DNA of 54,221 nucleotides from Candidatus Roslinia caecavium (GCA_904419955.1 CAJFTO010000016.1:1-54221); one strand, 5' to 3'. Shown: positions 33,580 through 43,673, counted from the stretch's first letter. The notes: generated by a model not told the origin, from the sequence alone. Numbers and translations: made by a program.

Positions 33580-34842
33580 ATGGAAGCGCTTATAATTTTT
33601 AACGCATTGATTTCAGTTATTTTTACTCTGTGCTACGCTTATCAGTTCATATACTTGTTTGTAGGACTGCTGAAGCGGCCGCAGAAGTTTAGGAGTAAGA
33701 AAGAGCATAAGTTCGCGGTGGTTATTTCCGCGAGAAACGAGCGGGAGGTTATCGCTCAGCTTATCGACAGCATCAAGAATCAGAACTATCCTAAGGATAA
33801 GCTGGACGTTTTCGTTATAGCCGATAACTGTACCGACGACACAGCCGAGGTCGCTCGAAAGGCCGGCGCGATAGTTCACGAACGTTTTAACGATAAGCTG
33901 GTCGGCAAAGGCTACGCGCTTGACTGGATGTTTAAAATAATCGAGAAGGATTATGCGGACGAAGGCTACGAGGGATATATGATATTCGACGCGGATAACT
34001 TGCTCGACGACAATTATGTTGCTGAGATGAACAAGGTGTTCGACAGCGGATATAAGGTCATAACAAGCTACAGAAATTCTAAGAACTATGACAGCAACTG
34101 GATATCGGCCGGTTACTCGCTATGGTTCTTGAGAGAAGCGAAGTATCTGAACAATTCGAGAATGCAGCTTGGCACGAGCTGCGCGATCTCCGGAACGGGA
34201 TTCCTTGTTTCGGCCGAGATAATCAGAAACAACGGCGGATGGATCCACCATCTGCTCACCGAGGATATAGAGTTTACGGTAGACAGCGTAATACACGGCG
34301 TCAAGATAGGCTACGCGGCGAACGCGATCCTTTACGACGAGCAGCCTACGCTGTTCAGGCAGTCGTATAATCAACGTCTGCGTTGGGCGAAAGGATTTTA
34401 TCAGGTATTCGCCAAATACGGCTTGGGCCTTGTGAAGGGCATGTTCAAAGGCAGTTTCGCCTGCTTCGATATGCTGATGACGGTAGCCCCGGCTATGCTT
34501 CTGACGCTGCTTACGGTAGTTATAAACGCTATAGCTATTCCTTTTGGATTGATAAATAATCTGCCGGAGACGTCGGCTTTGATACAGACGCTCGGTCAGA
34601 CGGTGATGAACTTCTACGGTTTGTTCTTTGTACTTGGAGTCGTTACGACGATAACCGAGTGGAACCAGATACACTGCAGAGGTTATAAGAAGATCGGATA
34701 TTTGTTTACATTCCCGTTGTTTATGTTTACATATGTTCCGATTGCGATAATAGCTCTGTTTAAGAAAGTTCAGTGGAAGCCGATCAAGCATAACGTCGTC
34801 AGAACTTTGGACGACGTAAGAGGTTCGACAGAGGCTGCGTAA
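33580..34842 (+). CDS. Membrane glycosyltransferase, family 2 (cellulose synthase-like)
   Basis: A 420-residue integral membrane GT2. One N-terminal membrane segment (about 5-28), a cytoplasmic catalytic domain (45-290) and three or four C-terminal segments (about 300-410). Catalytic motifs are ADNCTDD, the DADNLLDD metal site, TEDIEF and QRLRW, the QxxRW of processive synthases. It likely polymerises or transfers a sugar for an exopolysaccharide or glycolipid; donor and product are unknown. It is monocistronic, with a terminator. The ATG follows AAGGGGAAAAAGAG. Confidence 0.9.
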   Translation: MEALIIFNALISVIFTLCYAYQFIYLFVGLLKRPQKFRSKKEHKFAVVISARNEREVIAQLIDSIKNQNYPKDKLDVFVIADNCTDDTAEVARKAGAIVHERFNDKLVGKGYALDWMFKIIEKDYADEGYEGYMIFDADNLLDDNYVAEMNKVFDSGYKVITSYRNSKNYDSNWISAGYSLWFLREAKYLNNSRMQLGTSCAISGTGFLVSAEIIRNNGGWIHHLLTEDIEFTVDSVIHGVKIGYAANAILYDEQPTLFRQSYNQRLRWAKGFYQVFAKYGLGLVKGMFKGSFACFDMLMTVAPAMLLTLLTVVINAIAIPFGLINNLPETSALIQTLGQTVMNFYGLFFVLGVVTTITEWNQIHCRGYKKIGYLFTFPLFMFTYVPIAIIALFKKVQWKPIKHNVVRTLDDVRGSTEAA

Positions 34843-34862
34843 ATAAAACCAATAACGTTAAT

Positions 34863-34890
34863 AAGACCGCCGTTTGTTCGGCGGTCTTTT
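34863..34890 (+). terminator. Terminator of the GT2 gene
   Basis: AAGACCGCCG (34863-34872) pairs with CGGCGGTCTT (34879-34888), then TT and ATAT. The 300 nt after it, to the antiporter terminator, hold no supported gene. Confidence 0.85.
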
Positions 34891-35200
34891 ATATATAAAG
34901 AGCGGCGTTGGGCGATCGATTCTAACGCTTATTTATCGCCGACGATTATGACTTAAAGCATTTTGCGATTAGGATTAAATTTTATTTTAAGTCGCGCCAT
35001 AGAGATAACGGTTGATTCTTTTTGCACGGATTATTTTGCCGTTTATGTATAAATGCTCGTCAATAAGGAGAAACGACTAAGACCGGGCGGACGACGCGTT
35101 AACGCGATCTGGAGAGACGCTCTTTTAAATTTTCTCAGTTATAAAACGATAAAACGGCGCGATAAGGCAGGTATATTAACCGATCTGCGCTAATAAAAAA

Positions 35201-35221
35201 GGATCGGCGATATTCCGATCC
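35201..35221 (-). terminator. Terminator of the antiporter gene
   Basis: GGATCGG/CCGATCC with a 7-nt loop; on the minus strand TTTTTTATTAG follows. Confidence 0.8.
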
Positions 35222-35243
35222 CATTTGAGTTTAAAGCCTCGTA

Positions 35244-36902
35244 TCAAGCGGATTTTGTTTTTCGTTTACCCGGCGCGGGCGGCGCGTCTTCGTCTTCGAG
35301 AGTGACGCTGGCCAAAACGTCTCCCGCCTGTATTATTTCGGTTCCGTTTGGAACGATAGCTCTGTTGTCTCTCATGATCATTACGATAAGAGTATGTTTT
35401 CCCATTTTTATATCGCTTATCGGCTTATTGCACCAATTGTGGTTTGCGTCTATCGTGGTCTCTGTGAGCTGAATATTGTTGTTTCGGTCTCTGTAAGCGG
35501 TCGCGCTGACTATTATTATATCCCCCTCCAAGATCAGAGTGTCGCCATTGGGGACGATCATCTCGTCGCCTCTGAGTATCATTATCAGAAGACTGCCGTG
35601 CGGAACGACTATGTCCTTGACATGATTGTTTATCCATGGGTGATTATTGTCCATCGGGAGTTGGATAAACTGCACGTCCTTTTCGTCGTCGTAGTCGGTA
35701 AACGTTTTCATGACGTCGCCCGTATCGTCGATCATATTAAGCTTCTTTGACACGAGAGGCAGGAGAGAGCCCTGGACCGCGATAGAGAACAAGACGACGC
35801 AGAATACTATGTGGAACACGTCTGAGCTCGTATACGCGCTGGATACCGTAGCCATGATAGCGAATACGATAGAGGTCGCGCCTCTGAGCCCCGCCCAGGA
35901 GACGAGGAGCTGCTGGGCGAGCGGAGCCTTGAACGGTGTCAGAGTGATCCCGACGACCAGCGGCCTTGCGATAAACGTCAAGAACAACGCGATCAGTATT
36001 GCAGGAGCGAGTATCGACGGCATTTGAGACGGGAACGCAAGGAGTCCCAACAGGAAAAAGGCCGCGATCTGACTCAGTCCGGTTATCCCGTCGAAGAAGT
36101 GGACGAGATTAGCCTTGTTCTTGAACTTTTGGTTTCCAAGTATTATTCCGACGATATACGCCGATAGGTATCCGTTTCCGCCTATCATCGACGGGATCGC
36201 GAACGACAGTACCGCGACTGACAGAACGAATATAGTATCGAATCCATCGATATTAAATTTGTACTTCTTAAGCAGGTACGCCGCGGCGAGAGCTATTACG
36301 ACGCCGCAGCCGGCTCCGAAGACGACCTGAGACAATACGGTCAGTATTATGCTCGAGGGCGAGGTCGAGTCCCCGCTCATGACCGAGAGGATTATAAGAG
36401 TCAGCATATACGCCCAAGGATCGTTGCTGCCGCTCTCTATCTCGAGCATGGACGCGGTCGAGTATTTTAGGTTGAGCTTTTTCGAGCGCAGTACAGAGAA
36501 GACCGAAGCCGCGTCGGTAGAGCTCAGCACCGAGCCGATCAAAAGGCTCTCGAGCATGGGAAAATGAAGTACAAAATGGCAGAACAGCCCGACTAATCCG
36601 GCCGTCAGCACGACACCGACCGAGGCGAGGATAGAGCCGCTAAGCGCGACCGGTTTAGCTTCGCTCCATTTCGTCCCAAAGCCGCCGTAGAAGATGATTA
36701 TTATCAGAGCTATCGTGCATATCTGTTCGGCGAAGGTGTAGTCGGAGAATTCGATCTTAAAGATCCCGTCCGAACCGAACAACATTCCCAATATTATAAA
36801 TACCAACAGCATCGGTATACCGACTTTATTGGTGACCCTGTTTGAAAAAATACAAACGAGTAAAACTATTCCGGCGAGTATAAGTACAAGATTTAAACCC
36901 AT
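35244..36902 (-). CDS. Cation/proton antiporter with C-terminal RCK (TrkA-C) domains
   Basis: A 552-residue protein from the ATG at 36902, preceded by AAAGGAGGCGATCC; the reading frame stays open for 60 more codons upstream without a site. About 12-13 membrane segments (1-390) form a CPA1/NhaP2-type antiporter; SSTDAASVFSVLRSKKLN and EIESGSNDPWAYM carry the conserved acidic transport residues. Two RCK/TrkA-C modules follow (about 420-475 and 490-540). It matches the K(+)/H(+) antiporter NhaP2/CvrA group; the ion is inferred. Its leader is about 138 nt. Confidence 0.9.
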   Translation of the reverse strand: MGLNLVLILAGIVLLVCIFSNRVTNKVGIPMLLVFIILGMLFGSDGIFKIEFSDYTFAEQICTIALIIIIFYGGFGTKWSEAKPVALSGSILASVGVVLTAGLVGLFCHFVLHFPMLESLLIGSVLSSTDAASVFSVLRSKKLNLKYSTASMLEIESGSNDPWAYMLTLIILSVMSGDSTSPSSIILTVLSQVVFGAGCGVVIALAAAYLLKKYKFNIDGFDTIFVLSVAVLSFAIPSMIGGNGYLSAYIVGIILGNQKFKNKANLVHFFDGITGLSQIAAFFLLGLLAFPSQMPSILAPAILIALFLTFIARPLVVGITLTPFKAPLAQQLLVSWAGLRGATSIVFAIMATVSSAYTSSDVFHIVFCVVLFSIAVQGSLLPLVSKKLNMIDDTGDVMKTFTDYDDEKDVQFIQLPMDNNHPWINNHVKDIVVPHGSLLIMILRGDEMIVPNGDTLILEGDIIIVSATAYRDRNNNIQLTETTIDANHNWCNKPISDIKMGKHTLIVMIMRDNRAIVPNGTEIIQAGDVLASVTLEDEDAPPAPGKRKTKSA

Positions 36903-37047
36903 TGGATCGCCTCCTTTTGAAAGAATTTTTTGGTAAAATCTTTTCGCAATAATATAGTATTTTGATATAAGTATTTTAAAAGCTAAGCGTTTTAAAAGCG
37001 CTAAAAAAACAAACAAATACCGATAGCAATATATTATAACTGATTTT

Positions 37048-37076
37048 ATTTTACCAGTTAATTTTGTCCGTGTCAA
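37048..37076 (-). promoter_or_regulatory. Promoter of the antiporter gene
   Basis: On the minus strand: -35 TTGACA (37071-37076), 17-bp spacer, -10 TAAAAT (37048-37053). Confidence 0.75.
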
Positions 37077-37100
37077 ATCCATATTCGGAGGAGAACGCCC

Positions 37101-37202
37101 ATGCTCGGCGAAGGGGCGGAGGCGAGTATATGCGAGCGGTCGCCTCAGGCGGCGCGTATTTTAGCCGCGTTCGTAAGATCTAAACGTGTCTATAAAAAAT
37201 AA
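37101..37202 (+). CDS. Possible 33-residue basic small protein
   Basis: A 33-codon frame beginning MLGEGAEASICERSP and ending in a basic tail (VRSKRVYKK). GGAGGAG lies 7 nt before the ATG, as good as any gene here. There is no convincing promoter and no recognisable family, and the frame is in GC-rich sequence that could be open by chance. The rest of the gap from 36903 to 37478 contains two divergent promoters only. Confidence 0.25.
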   Translation: MLGEGAEASICERSPQAARILAAFVRSKRVYKK

Positions 37203-37308
37203 GAGGTGAAAACGGAGAGTTATAAAGCATTTTGTAATAAAAAGCCGCGGGTAAGATAATTTTTGTAATATGACTGTAACAAAATTTTTGGAATATTAAA
37301 AAAATGTA

Positions 37309-37336
37309 TTTACAAAATAAAATTTAGTGGTATAAT
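37309..37336 (+). promoter_or_regulatory. Promoter of ftsZ
   Basis: -35 TTTACA (37309-37314), 16-bp spacer, -10 TATAAT (37331-37336), leader about 135 nt. Confidence 0.6.
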
Positions 37337-37478
37337 GTTATAAGATAATAATTGTGTATACTTGCGAATTTTATATTATCAATATATATATTAGTATTTT
37401 AGGTTATATAAATTTCAGTCGCATACACGCTGAGATATGACCATGATAACAGTCTTATTATGAATAGGAGGAAAAATT

Positions 37479-38705
37479 GTGTTTCAGTTTGATACAGAAT
37501 CGACAAATCCGGCGCAGATCAAGGTAGTGGGCGTCGGCGGCGGAGGTAATAACGCCGTTAACCGCATGATCGAAGCGGATGTGAAATGCGTTGAATTTAT
37601 AGCTATCAATACGGATAAACAGGATCTGGCGCTCTCGCACGCGGCTCAGAAGATACAGATAGGCGAGAAGATAACCCGCGGTCTCGGCGCGGGCGCGGTC
37701 CCCGAAGTTGGCAAGAAGGCCGCTGAAGAGAGCAGAGACGAGATTGCTCAGGCGGTAAAAGGCGCGGATATGGTGTTCGTTACCGCAGGCATGGGCGGCG
37801 GAACAGGAACGGGCGCGGCTCCGATAGTCGCGGAGGTCGCTAAGGAAGCCGGGATCCTGACCGTCGGAATAGTCACAAAGCCGTTCTGGTTCGAGGGCAA
37901 GACCAGACAGAAGAACAGCGATATGGGTATCGAAAACCTTATGAAGGCGGTCGATACGCTCGTCGTTATACCGAACGACAAACTCCTTGAGGTGGCTGAG
38001 AACAGAACTCCTCTTACCGAATCGTTTAAGATGGCCGACGATATACTTCGTCAGGGCGTGCAGGGCATATCCGACTTGATCTCAAGACCAGGTCTTATCA
38101 GTCTCGATTTCGCGGACGTTAAGACTATCATGAAGGATACCGGATTCGCGCATATGGGAATAGGCAGAGCTACGGGCGAGAACCGCGCTGAGGAGGCGGC
38201 TAAGAAAGCTATACATAGCCCGCTGCTCGAGACGACGATCGAAGGCGCTAAGGGCGTTATCCTCAACGTTACGGGCGGAGCCGATCTCGGAATACTCGAG
38301 GTCAAGACCGCGGCCGAGCTGGTCGAGGAAGCGGCGGACGCGGACGCTAACATAATCATAGGAGCTATAATCGACGAGACCTTGGGCGACGAGTTGCAGA
38401 TCACCGTTATAGCGACCGGTTTCAAGGGCGTCGTTCCGTCTCATGAAGAGAAGAAGGAAGAGACCAACATGTTCGCAAACTTCATGAACAGCTTCAACAC
38501 GAACCGTTCGACGAACAACAGCAGACCCGCGACCAATAATTCGGCTTCAAGCGACAGTTACTTCAGAAGTTCTACGCCGGATTCAAGCTCGCTGCCTTAC
38601 ACTCCGCAGACGCCGCAGAACATGCCGTCTTCCAACCTGTTCAGCAAGGTCGGAGAGGACGACGGTATCGACGTTCCGGTATTTTTAAGACGTAAGGATA
38701 AATAA
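37479..38705 (+). CDS. ftsZ: Cell division protein FtsZ
   Basis: A 408-residue tubulin homologue that forms the division ring. It starts with GTG after [27 protein letters not shown], the tubulin signature [10 protein letters not shown] (about 107-116), NTDKQDL and the T7 loop segment [12 protein letters not shown] are present. The variable Asn/Ser-rich linker (330-390) ends in the conserved tail [15 protein letters not shown] that binds FtsA/SepF. It stands alone, away from a dcw cluster; ftsA is not adjacent. Confidence 0.97.
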   Translation: MFQFDTESTNPAQIKVVGVGGGGNNAVNRMIEADVKCVEFIAINTDKQDLALSHAAQKIQIGEKITRGLGAGAVPEVGKKAAEESRDEIAQAVKGADMVFVTAGMGGGTGTGAAPIVAEVAKEAGILTVGIVTKPFWFEGKTRQKNSDMGIENLMKAVDTLVVIPNDKLLEVAENRTPLTESFKMADDILRQGVQGISDLISRPGLISLDFADVKTIMKDTGFAHMGIGRATGENRAEEAAKKAIHSPLLETTIEGAKGVILNVTGGADLGILEVKTAAELVEEAADADANIIIGAIIDETLGDELQITVIATGFKGVVPSHEEKKEETNMFANFMNSFNTNRSTNNSRPATNNSASSDSYFRSSTPDSSSLPYTPQTPQNMPSSNLFSKVGEDDGIDVPVFLRRKDK

Positions 38706-38761
38706 GTAAGACAAGTTATCCCGGACGATAATTTGCAATTTAATATGTTAACTATAGCAGG

Positions 38762-38797
38762 GCGGCTAAGCGATGACTTGGCCGCTCGTTTGATTTT
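38762..38797 (+). terminator. Possible ftsZ terminator
   Basis: GCGGC (38762-38766) pairs with GCCGC (38781-38785), followed by TCGTTTGATTTT. The stem is short. Confidence 0.4.
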
Positions 38798-39259
38798 ACG
38801 CCGCTTTAAGACCGGATGCGCGAACGATCCGGCGCCCAATATACCGCCGGGGCGCAACGGGGCTTGAGATTTAAGCGGGTTGAGTTTGCTGAAAGTTTAA
38901 ACTTTGTTTACATATGCGGACTTGATATTAATCCGTTAATATGTTAAACTATAACATGGCAAAAATGCGGTTACTTATATATATTAACGCTTTCTGCTAT
39001 AAGCTCCGCGCGGAGAATGCGCTTACACAAGGCCGGACTCGGCCGATCGCGCCGGCGCGGAGGAGCAACGGCGCCGTTTTGCGAGCCGCTTTAAACCGCT
39101 TTTTAAATGGGATTATAGAATGTTTTGCTCCGCCGCGGTCTTTTTATTTTGAGCCCGCGCGCCGGAGTTCGGCGAGGCCGTTTTAAAACGCGGGAAAAGC
39201 GAAACGGTTTTTGAAGCCGTAAGCAGCGCGCCGTAATTTATGGATGACGAGGTATTGAT
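38798..39259. other. GC-rich gap and long leader before the DUF1385 gene
   Basis: Promoter-like -35 TTGATA (38922-38927), 17-bp spacer, -10 TAAACT (38945-38950). The predicted leader of about 300 nt contains several GC-rich dyads, for example GGCCG/CGGCC near 39030 and CTCCGCGCGGAG near 39012. I see no coding frame with a ribosome site and no riboswitch that I recognise. Confidence 0.45.
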
Positions 39260-40327
39260 ATGAGTGAAGAAGTAAAAAACGATTCGGATGAAGTACAGGC
39301 TTCCGTAGATCCCGCCGCCGCAAAGGTCAAGCATAAGACGTCTATCGGCGGGCAGGCGGTCATGGAAGGCGTTATGATGAGAGGCCCCCACGCGATCGCG
39401 ACCGCGGTCAGGAAATCCGACGGGGAGATAATCGTAGATAAACAGCCGCTCGGTAAGGGCAGGACGAATAAGTTCGTTAAACTGCCGATAATACGCGGCT
39501 GCGTCAATTTTTTCGACTCGATGATAGTGGGGGTAAAATCGCTGATGTTCTCGGCGCAGTTCTTCGACGTGGACGAGGACGGAAACGAGGTCGAGCAGGA
39601 GCCGTCGAAGTTCGAGGCCTGGCTTGAGGAAAAGCTCGACTCCGAAAAAGCTATGAACGTTGTGATATATACGTCGGTCGTGATCTCGCTTATAATGTCG
39701 GTCGGGCTGTTTATCCTGCTGCCGACGCTGATCGCCGGTTTTTTGACCGACTTTCTGCACGTCGAAAGTAACGGCGTTCTTACGCTTATCGAGGGTATAG
39801 TGAGAATCGCTATCTTCATAGCGTATCTTTCGCTGGTGTCTCAGATGAAGGATATCAAGCGGGTGTTCATGTATCACGGCGCGGAACATAAAACCATTTT
39901 CTGCTACGAAAAAGAATTGCCGCTCACCGTGGCCAACGTCAGAGTTCAGTCTCGGCTGCACCCAAGATGCGGAACGAGTTTTCTCTTGATCGTAATGGTC
40001 ATCAGCATACTGGTGTTCTCGGTAATTCCGTGGCAGGAGGAGATTTTTGCTTCCATACCGTATATAGGAGTTATTTTCTCGGCGATCCCATGGGCTATCT
40101 GGCGGCTTGTCTTAAGACTGATACTCTTGCCGGTGGTCGCGGGAATATCGTACGAGATAATCAAGTTTGCCGGACGGCACGACAACGCCTTTACAAGGGC
40201 GATAAGCGCGCCCGGAATGTGGTTTCAGCATATAACCACGAACGAACCGGACGACAGCCAGATAGAGGTGGCCATAAAGGCGCTTGAGGCGGTTATTCCG
40301 GAGAACCAGAAGGACGACAGATGGTAA
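39260..40327 (+). CDS. DUF1385 membrane protein (YqhQ family)
   Basis: A 355-residue integral membrane protein. The N-terminal IGGQAVMEGVMMRGPHAIATAVR is the hallmark of DUF1385, followed by RGCVNFFDSMIVGVKSLMFSAQ; the central part includes MYHGAEHKTIFCYE and LHPRCGTSFLLIVM, also conserved. About four membrane segments (140-165, 175-195, 236-255, 262-290). The function is unknown. As often in Firmicutes, prmC follows closely (59 nt). The ATG follows GACGAGG. Confidence 0.92.
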   Translation: MSEEVKNDSDEVQASVDPAAAKVKHKTSIGGQAVMEGVMMRGPHAIATAVRKSDGEIIVDKQPLGKGRTNKFVKLPIIRGCVNFFDSMIVGVKSLMFSAQFFDVDEDGNEVEQEPSKFEAWLEEKLDSEKAMNVVIYTSVVISLIMSVGLFILLPTLIAGFLTDFLHVESNGVLTLIEGIVRIAIFIAYLSLVSQMKDIKRVFMYHGAEHKTIFCYEKELPLTVANVRVQSRLHPRCGTSFLLIVMVISILVFSVIPWQEEIFASIPYIGVIFSAIPWAIWRLVLRLILLPVVAGISYEIIKFAGRHDNAFTRAISAPGMWFQHITTNEPDDSQIEVAIKALEAVIPENQKDDRW

Positions 40328-40385
40328 CGCGCCGCGTTTGAAGTTCGGCGCGGACGAACGACGAATACAGAAAAGAGGCGAGCAA

Positions 40386-41258
40386 ATGACGCTTAAAGAA
40401 TTGAGGAAAAAGTCTCGTCAAATGCTCAGAGACGGAAATATCGACTCGCCCGAAGCGGACGCGGATCTGATCTTGATGCACGTTTTGGAGTTGAATAAGA
40501 CGGAGCTTTTGACTAAGGATTTCGTAGTGCCCGACGCGCTTTCGATCGAAGTCGGCGGCTATTTAAACAGACGGCTCAGCGGCACGCCGGTCCAGTATAT
40601 AATAGGCAGGACGGAGTTTATGTCGCTCGAGTTTGTAGTAAACAAGGACGTGCTTATCCCTCGGGCGGACACTGAGATCTTGGTGGAAGCCGTTATATCC
40701 AAGCTAAAGGCCGTGAAGGGGCCGACCAAGGTCCTGGATATAGGCGCGGGCTCCGGCTGTATAGGTCTTAGCATAGCCAACGAGCTTGCCGACGCGAGCG
40801 TCGCGGAGCTGGATTTCTCGGAAAAGGCGCTGAAGGTCGCAATGCTCAACTGCGAAAGACTTTCGCTTAAAAAGAGGGCGGAATTCATATGCCGGGATAT
40901 AGCGGAGGTAGACGCGGAGACCGAAGACTGGATACCGAGCGACGGCTTCGACTGCGTGGTCTCAAACCCTCCGTACATACGCACGGACGACATGCTGGAT
41001 CTGCCCAAAGAGATATTCGAGCACGAACCGATCTCCGCTTTGGACGGCGGCGAGGACGGGCTTAGGTTTTACAGGATAATTACCGAGAAAGCGCCGAAAC
41101 TGCTCAAAGACGGCGGCATTTTAGCTTACGAGGTAGGTTACGATCAGGCGGAGAGCGTCGCGGAGATCATGCGCGGCGGTTTTGAGGATATAGAGACGGT
41201 AAAGGATCTGGCCGGGATAGACAGAGTAGTAATAGGCTTTAAGAGCAAGAAAGACTGA
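40386..41258 (+). CDS. prmC: Peptide chain release factor N5-glutamine methyltransferase
   Basis: A 290-residue enzyme that methylates the GGQ glutamine of RF1/RF2. I choose the ATG at 40386 (AAAGAGGCGAG upstream); 34 codons before it are also open and overlap DUF1385. The SAM motif VLDIGAGSGCIGLSIA and the substrate motif SNPPYI are intact, and the N-terminal helical domain (MLRDGNIDSPEADADLILMHVLELNK) is typical. prfA is not adjacent in this window. Confidence 0.95.
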   Translation: MTLKELRKKSRQMLRDGNIDSPEADADLILMHVLELNKTELLTKDFVVPDALSIEVGGYLNRRLSGTPVQYIIGRTEFMSLEFVVNKDVLIPRADTEILVEAVISKLKAVKGPTKVLDIGAGSGCIGLSIANELADASVAELDFSEKALKVAMLNCERLSLKKRAEFICRDIAEVDAETEDWIPSDGFDCVVSNPPYIRTDDMLDLPKEIFEHEPISALDGGEDGLRFYRIITEKAPKLLKDGGILAYEVGYDQAESVAEIMRGGFEDIETVKDLAGIDRVVIGFKSKKD

Positions 41259-41285
41259 GCCTGATTGTAAAACGAATAGATTTAA

Positions 41286-41314
41286 GGGGAGACGTGAACG
41301 TCTCCCCATTTTAT
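41286..41314. terminator. Bidirectional terminator between prmC and the TfoX/GyrI gene
   Basis: GGGGAGACGT (41286-41295) pairs with ACGTCTCCCC (41298-41307), loop of 2; TTTTATTT follows on the plus strand. The two genes converge here. Confidence 0.85.
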
Positions 41315-41338
41315 TTATACCGCCGGTCGAGCGCCTCG

Positions 41339-42328
41339 TTAAGAATTTTTCCTGACCGGATGCCTGATAACGGTCTTCAGCCTGTTCGCCGCAGTCCTGC
41401 GAGGGTCGCTCAGATAGATCTCGTGATGACGGCGCTCTTCTTTTATGTCGAGCTCAAGACCGTTTTCTTTTATAAATTTCTCAAGTTTTTCTATAGTTTT
41501 ATACTCGTCGTCGTACGAACCTATATGCATCGCCTGACAGCACAGCCCCTCTTCGAACGTTATTAGTTCGGCGGGCGAGAGGTCGAGCTCGGGCTTCTTT
41601 TTTGAAAGAGTTTCTTTTGCGGCGTTGAATACGTCACGGGTCACAAATTCCGGCTGTCTTATCAGCGACGTCCACGAGAGCTTACCTTTATCCTCTATCC
41701 CCCTCCCGTCGAAGTCTTCTCCCTCGACGCTCCAAAGCCCCTCGAGCGGCGGAACGACGTATTCGAAGTACCCGTCCGGAGCCGCGCCGCCGAGCTTGCT
41801 CATCTTTATCGCAAACGAAAGTCCGTAGAGGATCTCTATCGAGCGCCTGTATTCTTCCGAGCCCGGCGCGCCCTTACCGCTCACGGCTATAAACGTCATT
41901 TTGGGGACCTCGATCAGAGAGGGAGCGGTCTTGGGAAGATACAGCTCCTTATACGCTTTCTTGTAATCAAGCTTTGGTGCCGCTTTAGAGGTCTTTTTGA
42001 CCGGTTTTGATTTTTTGCTCTTTGCGCTCCCGGCTTTTAGGGCGTCCGTGGTGAGGATCGCAAGGCGGGCGAGCGCCGCTTTGTCCTCGACGTCGTCCAC
42101 CGCGTACATATTTGGATTCCCTCCGTGAGGCGCGACCGGCTCGGGATCGCCCAATAGCTTGGCGCCCTGCGGCGTGACTTTGACGTATAATCGGTCGTCC
42201 TCGACTGTAGCGAAGAAAACGCCGTCCTTCCATAGCCCGTATTCTCCAAACAGTTTTTTGTAAGTTATCCCTCCGGCTTCGCTCAGCTGATCGGCGATAA
42301 ATTTAACATATTCTTCGTTTGACGGCAT
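41339..42328 (-). CDS. TfoX N-domain / GyrI-like domain fusion protein
   Basis: A 329-residue protein of two parts. Residues 1-100 match the TfoX N-terminal domain (EAGGITYKKLFGEYGLWKDG, FFATVEDDRLYVKVT). A Lys-rich linker (100-120) leads to a GyrI-like small-molecule-binding domain: PKMTFIAVSGKG, YVVPPLEGLWS, EGLCCQAMHIGSYDDE and RRHHEIYLSDPRR, all family signatures. The Glu before the C-terminal HIG segment is the usual effector-binding position. It may sequester or hydrolyse xenobiotics; no resistance function can be proved here. The ATG follows AAAGGAGGCGACT. Confidence 0.88.
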   Translation of the reverse strand: MPSNEEYVKFIADQLSEAGGITYKKLFGEYGLWKDGVFFATVEDDRLYVKVTPQGAKLLGDPEPVAPHGGNPNMYAVDDVEDKAALARLAILTTDALKAGSAKSKKSKPVKKTSKAAPKLDYKKAYKELYLPKTAPSLIEVPKMTFIAVSGKGAPGSEEYRRSIEILYGLSFAIKMSKLGGAAPDGYFEYVVPPLEGLWSVEGEDFDGRGIEDKGKLSWTSLIRQPEFVTRDVFNAAKETLSKKKPELDLSPAELITFEEGLCCQAMHIGSYDDEYKTIEKLEKFIKENGLELDIKEERRHHEIYLSDPRRTAANRLKTVIRHPVRKNS

Positions 42329-42450
42329 AATAGTCGCCTCCTTTTATAAATGAGATACAGAGCCGCGCCGGACGCGGCCCGTTTGGGTATTTTGCAAAGA
42401 TATATGAAAAAGCGGCCGATATAAGATCGAGCCGCAGTTTTAGCTTGATA

Positions 42451-42870
42451 TCAAAGATGCGTGACCGTGAGTATGATGATTATTACAAGCGCGGCCATGT
42501 ACAGTTTTGCTTCCTGCCTGATCTTCTTTACGTTCGCGTCGCCCATATAGTCGGTGTTGAACGCGGTTTGAAGACCTATGTAGATTGGGCGCTTTATGTC
42601 CTTGATCTTGTTGTTGTTTTTGTCGGTCGTCAGGATATTGTAATACCTTTCGTAAAGGTTTGGATGATTTTCCTTGATATATTTATCGCTTTTTCTGGCA
42701 ATCTTATAATACGCAAAAATAAGCACGAAGAACGCGGCGCCGAAGTAGATAGCCTTGAGCCAGCCCGGAACGCCGTCTGTGTAATGCAATTTCGCGGATT
42801 CGTATAAAAAATAGATAACGGCGCTTATTATTAAGTATACGTATAGATTTGATTTATATTTAAAATTCAT
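42451..42870 (-). CDS. Small membrane protein, three segments, unknown
   Basis: A 139-residue protein with hydrophobic segments at about 8-26, 40-57 and 121-138, and a charged cytoplasmic-type loop (60-118, KNNNKIKDIKRPIY). The ATG follows GGAGGCAAAA. I do not recognise the family. It lies alone before an 800-nt gap. Confidence 0.75.
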   Translation of the reverse strand: MNFKYKSNLYVYLIISAVIYFLYESAKLHYTDGVPGWLKAIYFGAAFFVLIFAYYKIARKSDKYIKENHPNLYERYYNILTTDKNNNKIKDIKRPIYIGLQTAFNTDYMGDANVKKIRQEAKLYMAALVIIIILTVTHL

Positions 42871-43673
42871 TTTTGCCTCCGATTCAGCCGTTTGGCTTTT
42901 GCTTGATAAAAAATAATTATTTTAATTATACCAGAGAATAGCCGATATTTCAAGAGCTAATAAGAATATTCGGACGAAAGTATGTTTCTTATGCGGAACG
43001 TTAAGTTTTACGCGCTGTAAAATGGACGTTTAGGTCGGCGTAGGCTTAATGGATAAGATATTTAAGATTTAGAAACGCATCAAAAACGCGGATCGATTAT
43101 TTCAAATATTTGTTATGAATAATGTTGTAAAATTTAAATAATATTTTACTCCGACAACGCCACACTAACTTCTAAAACACTACAAACGCCGTAAAAACGT
43201 TGTTTTCGTCACTTTGAGTCTGATGGGTTATTAAGGCGCTGCTTACATAAATATACATAAATATGCATAGTTATTCGCCAAAATGGTGTCAAAAATGGTG
43301 TCAAATTTTACTTGAAAGCTTTTACGTAAAACGAGGCGCTGATTGCTTTTCTACAACGATATATTTACAAAATAAAACTCTCTCCATCAATGTCATTACA
43401 GTATCAAAAAATATAGCATGATAGTAGGAATAAATATAAAATATATGGTATATTGGTATATTATCCAGTAAAAATTGATAAAACAAATTTATGGAAACAT
43501 ATGAAAATATGTTATTTTGAACAAAAATAACCGTTGAAATTTGTAATAAATTAACGTATATTTCGCATGATTTTTATGTTACCATAATTGTATTGGAAAA
43601 ATAAAAAAGGAGGTAAGTATTTCAAATATCTTTTATTGTCTAATTTTTACAAATTTTTTAGGGGGAATTACAA
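42871..43673. other. AT-rich gap with repeated ATGGTGTCAAA motif
   Basis: 803 nt without a supported gene. AAAATGGTGTC is repeated immediately at about 43282-43305, which on the minus strand reads (K)FDTIFDTILANNYAYLC before a stop, reminiscent of integrase C-terminal tails. A dyad-rich segment (43140-43260) precedes it. AAAGGAGGTAAG at about 43606-43617 has no ATG after it. This boundary marks the beginning of the RHS island. Confidence 0.35.

Noticed and set aside
43605..43673. AAAGGAGGTAAG site as start of a hidden gene
   Set aside because: No ATG, GTG or TTG at a useful distance; only an ATT frame is open, which is too rare a start to support.
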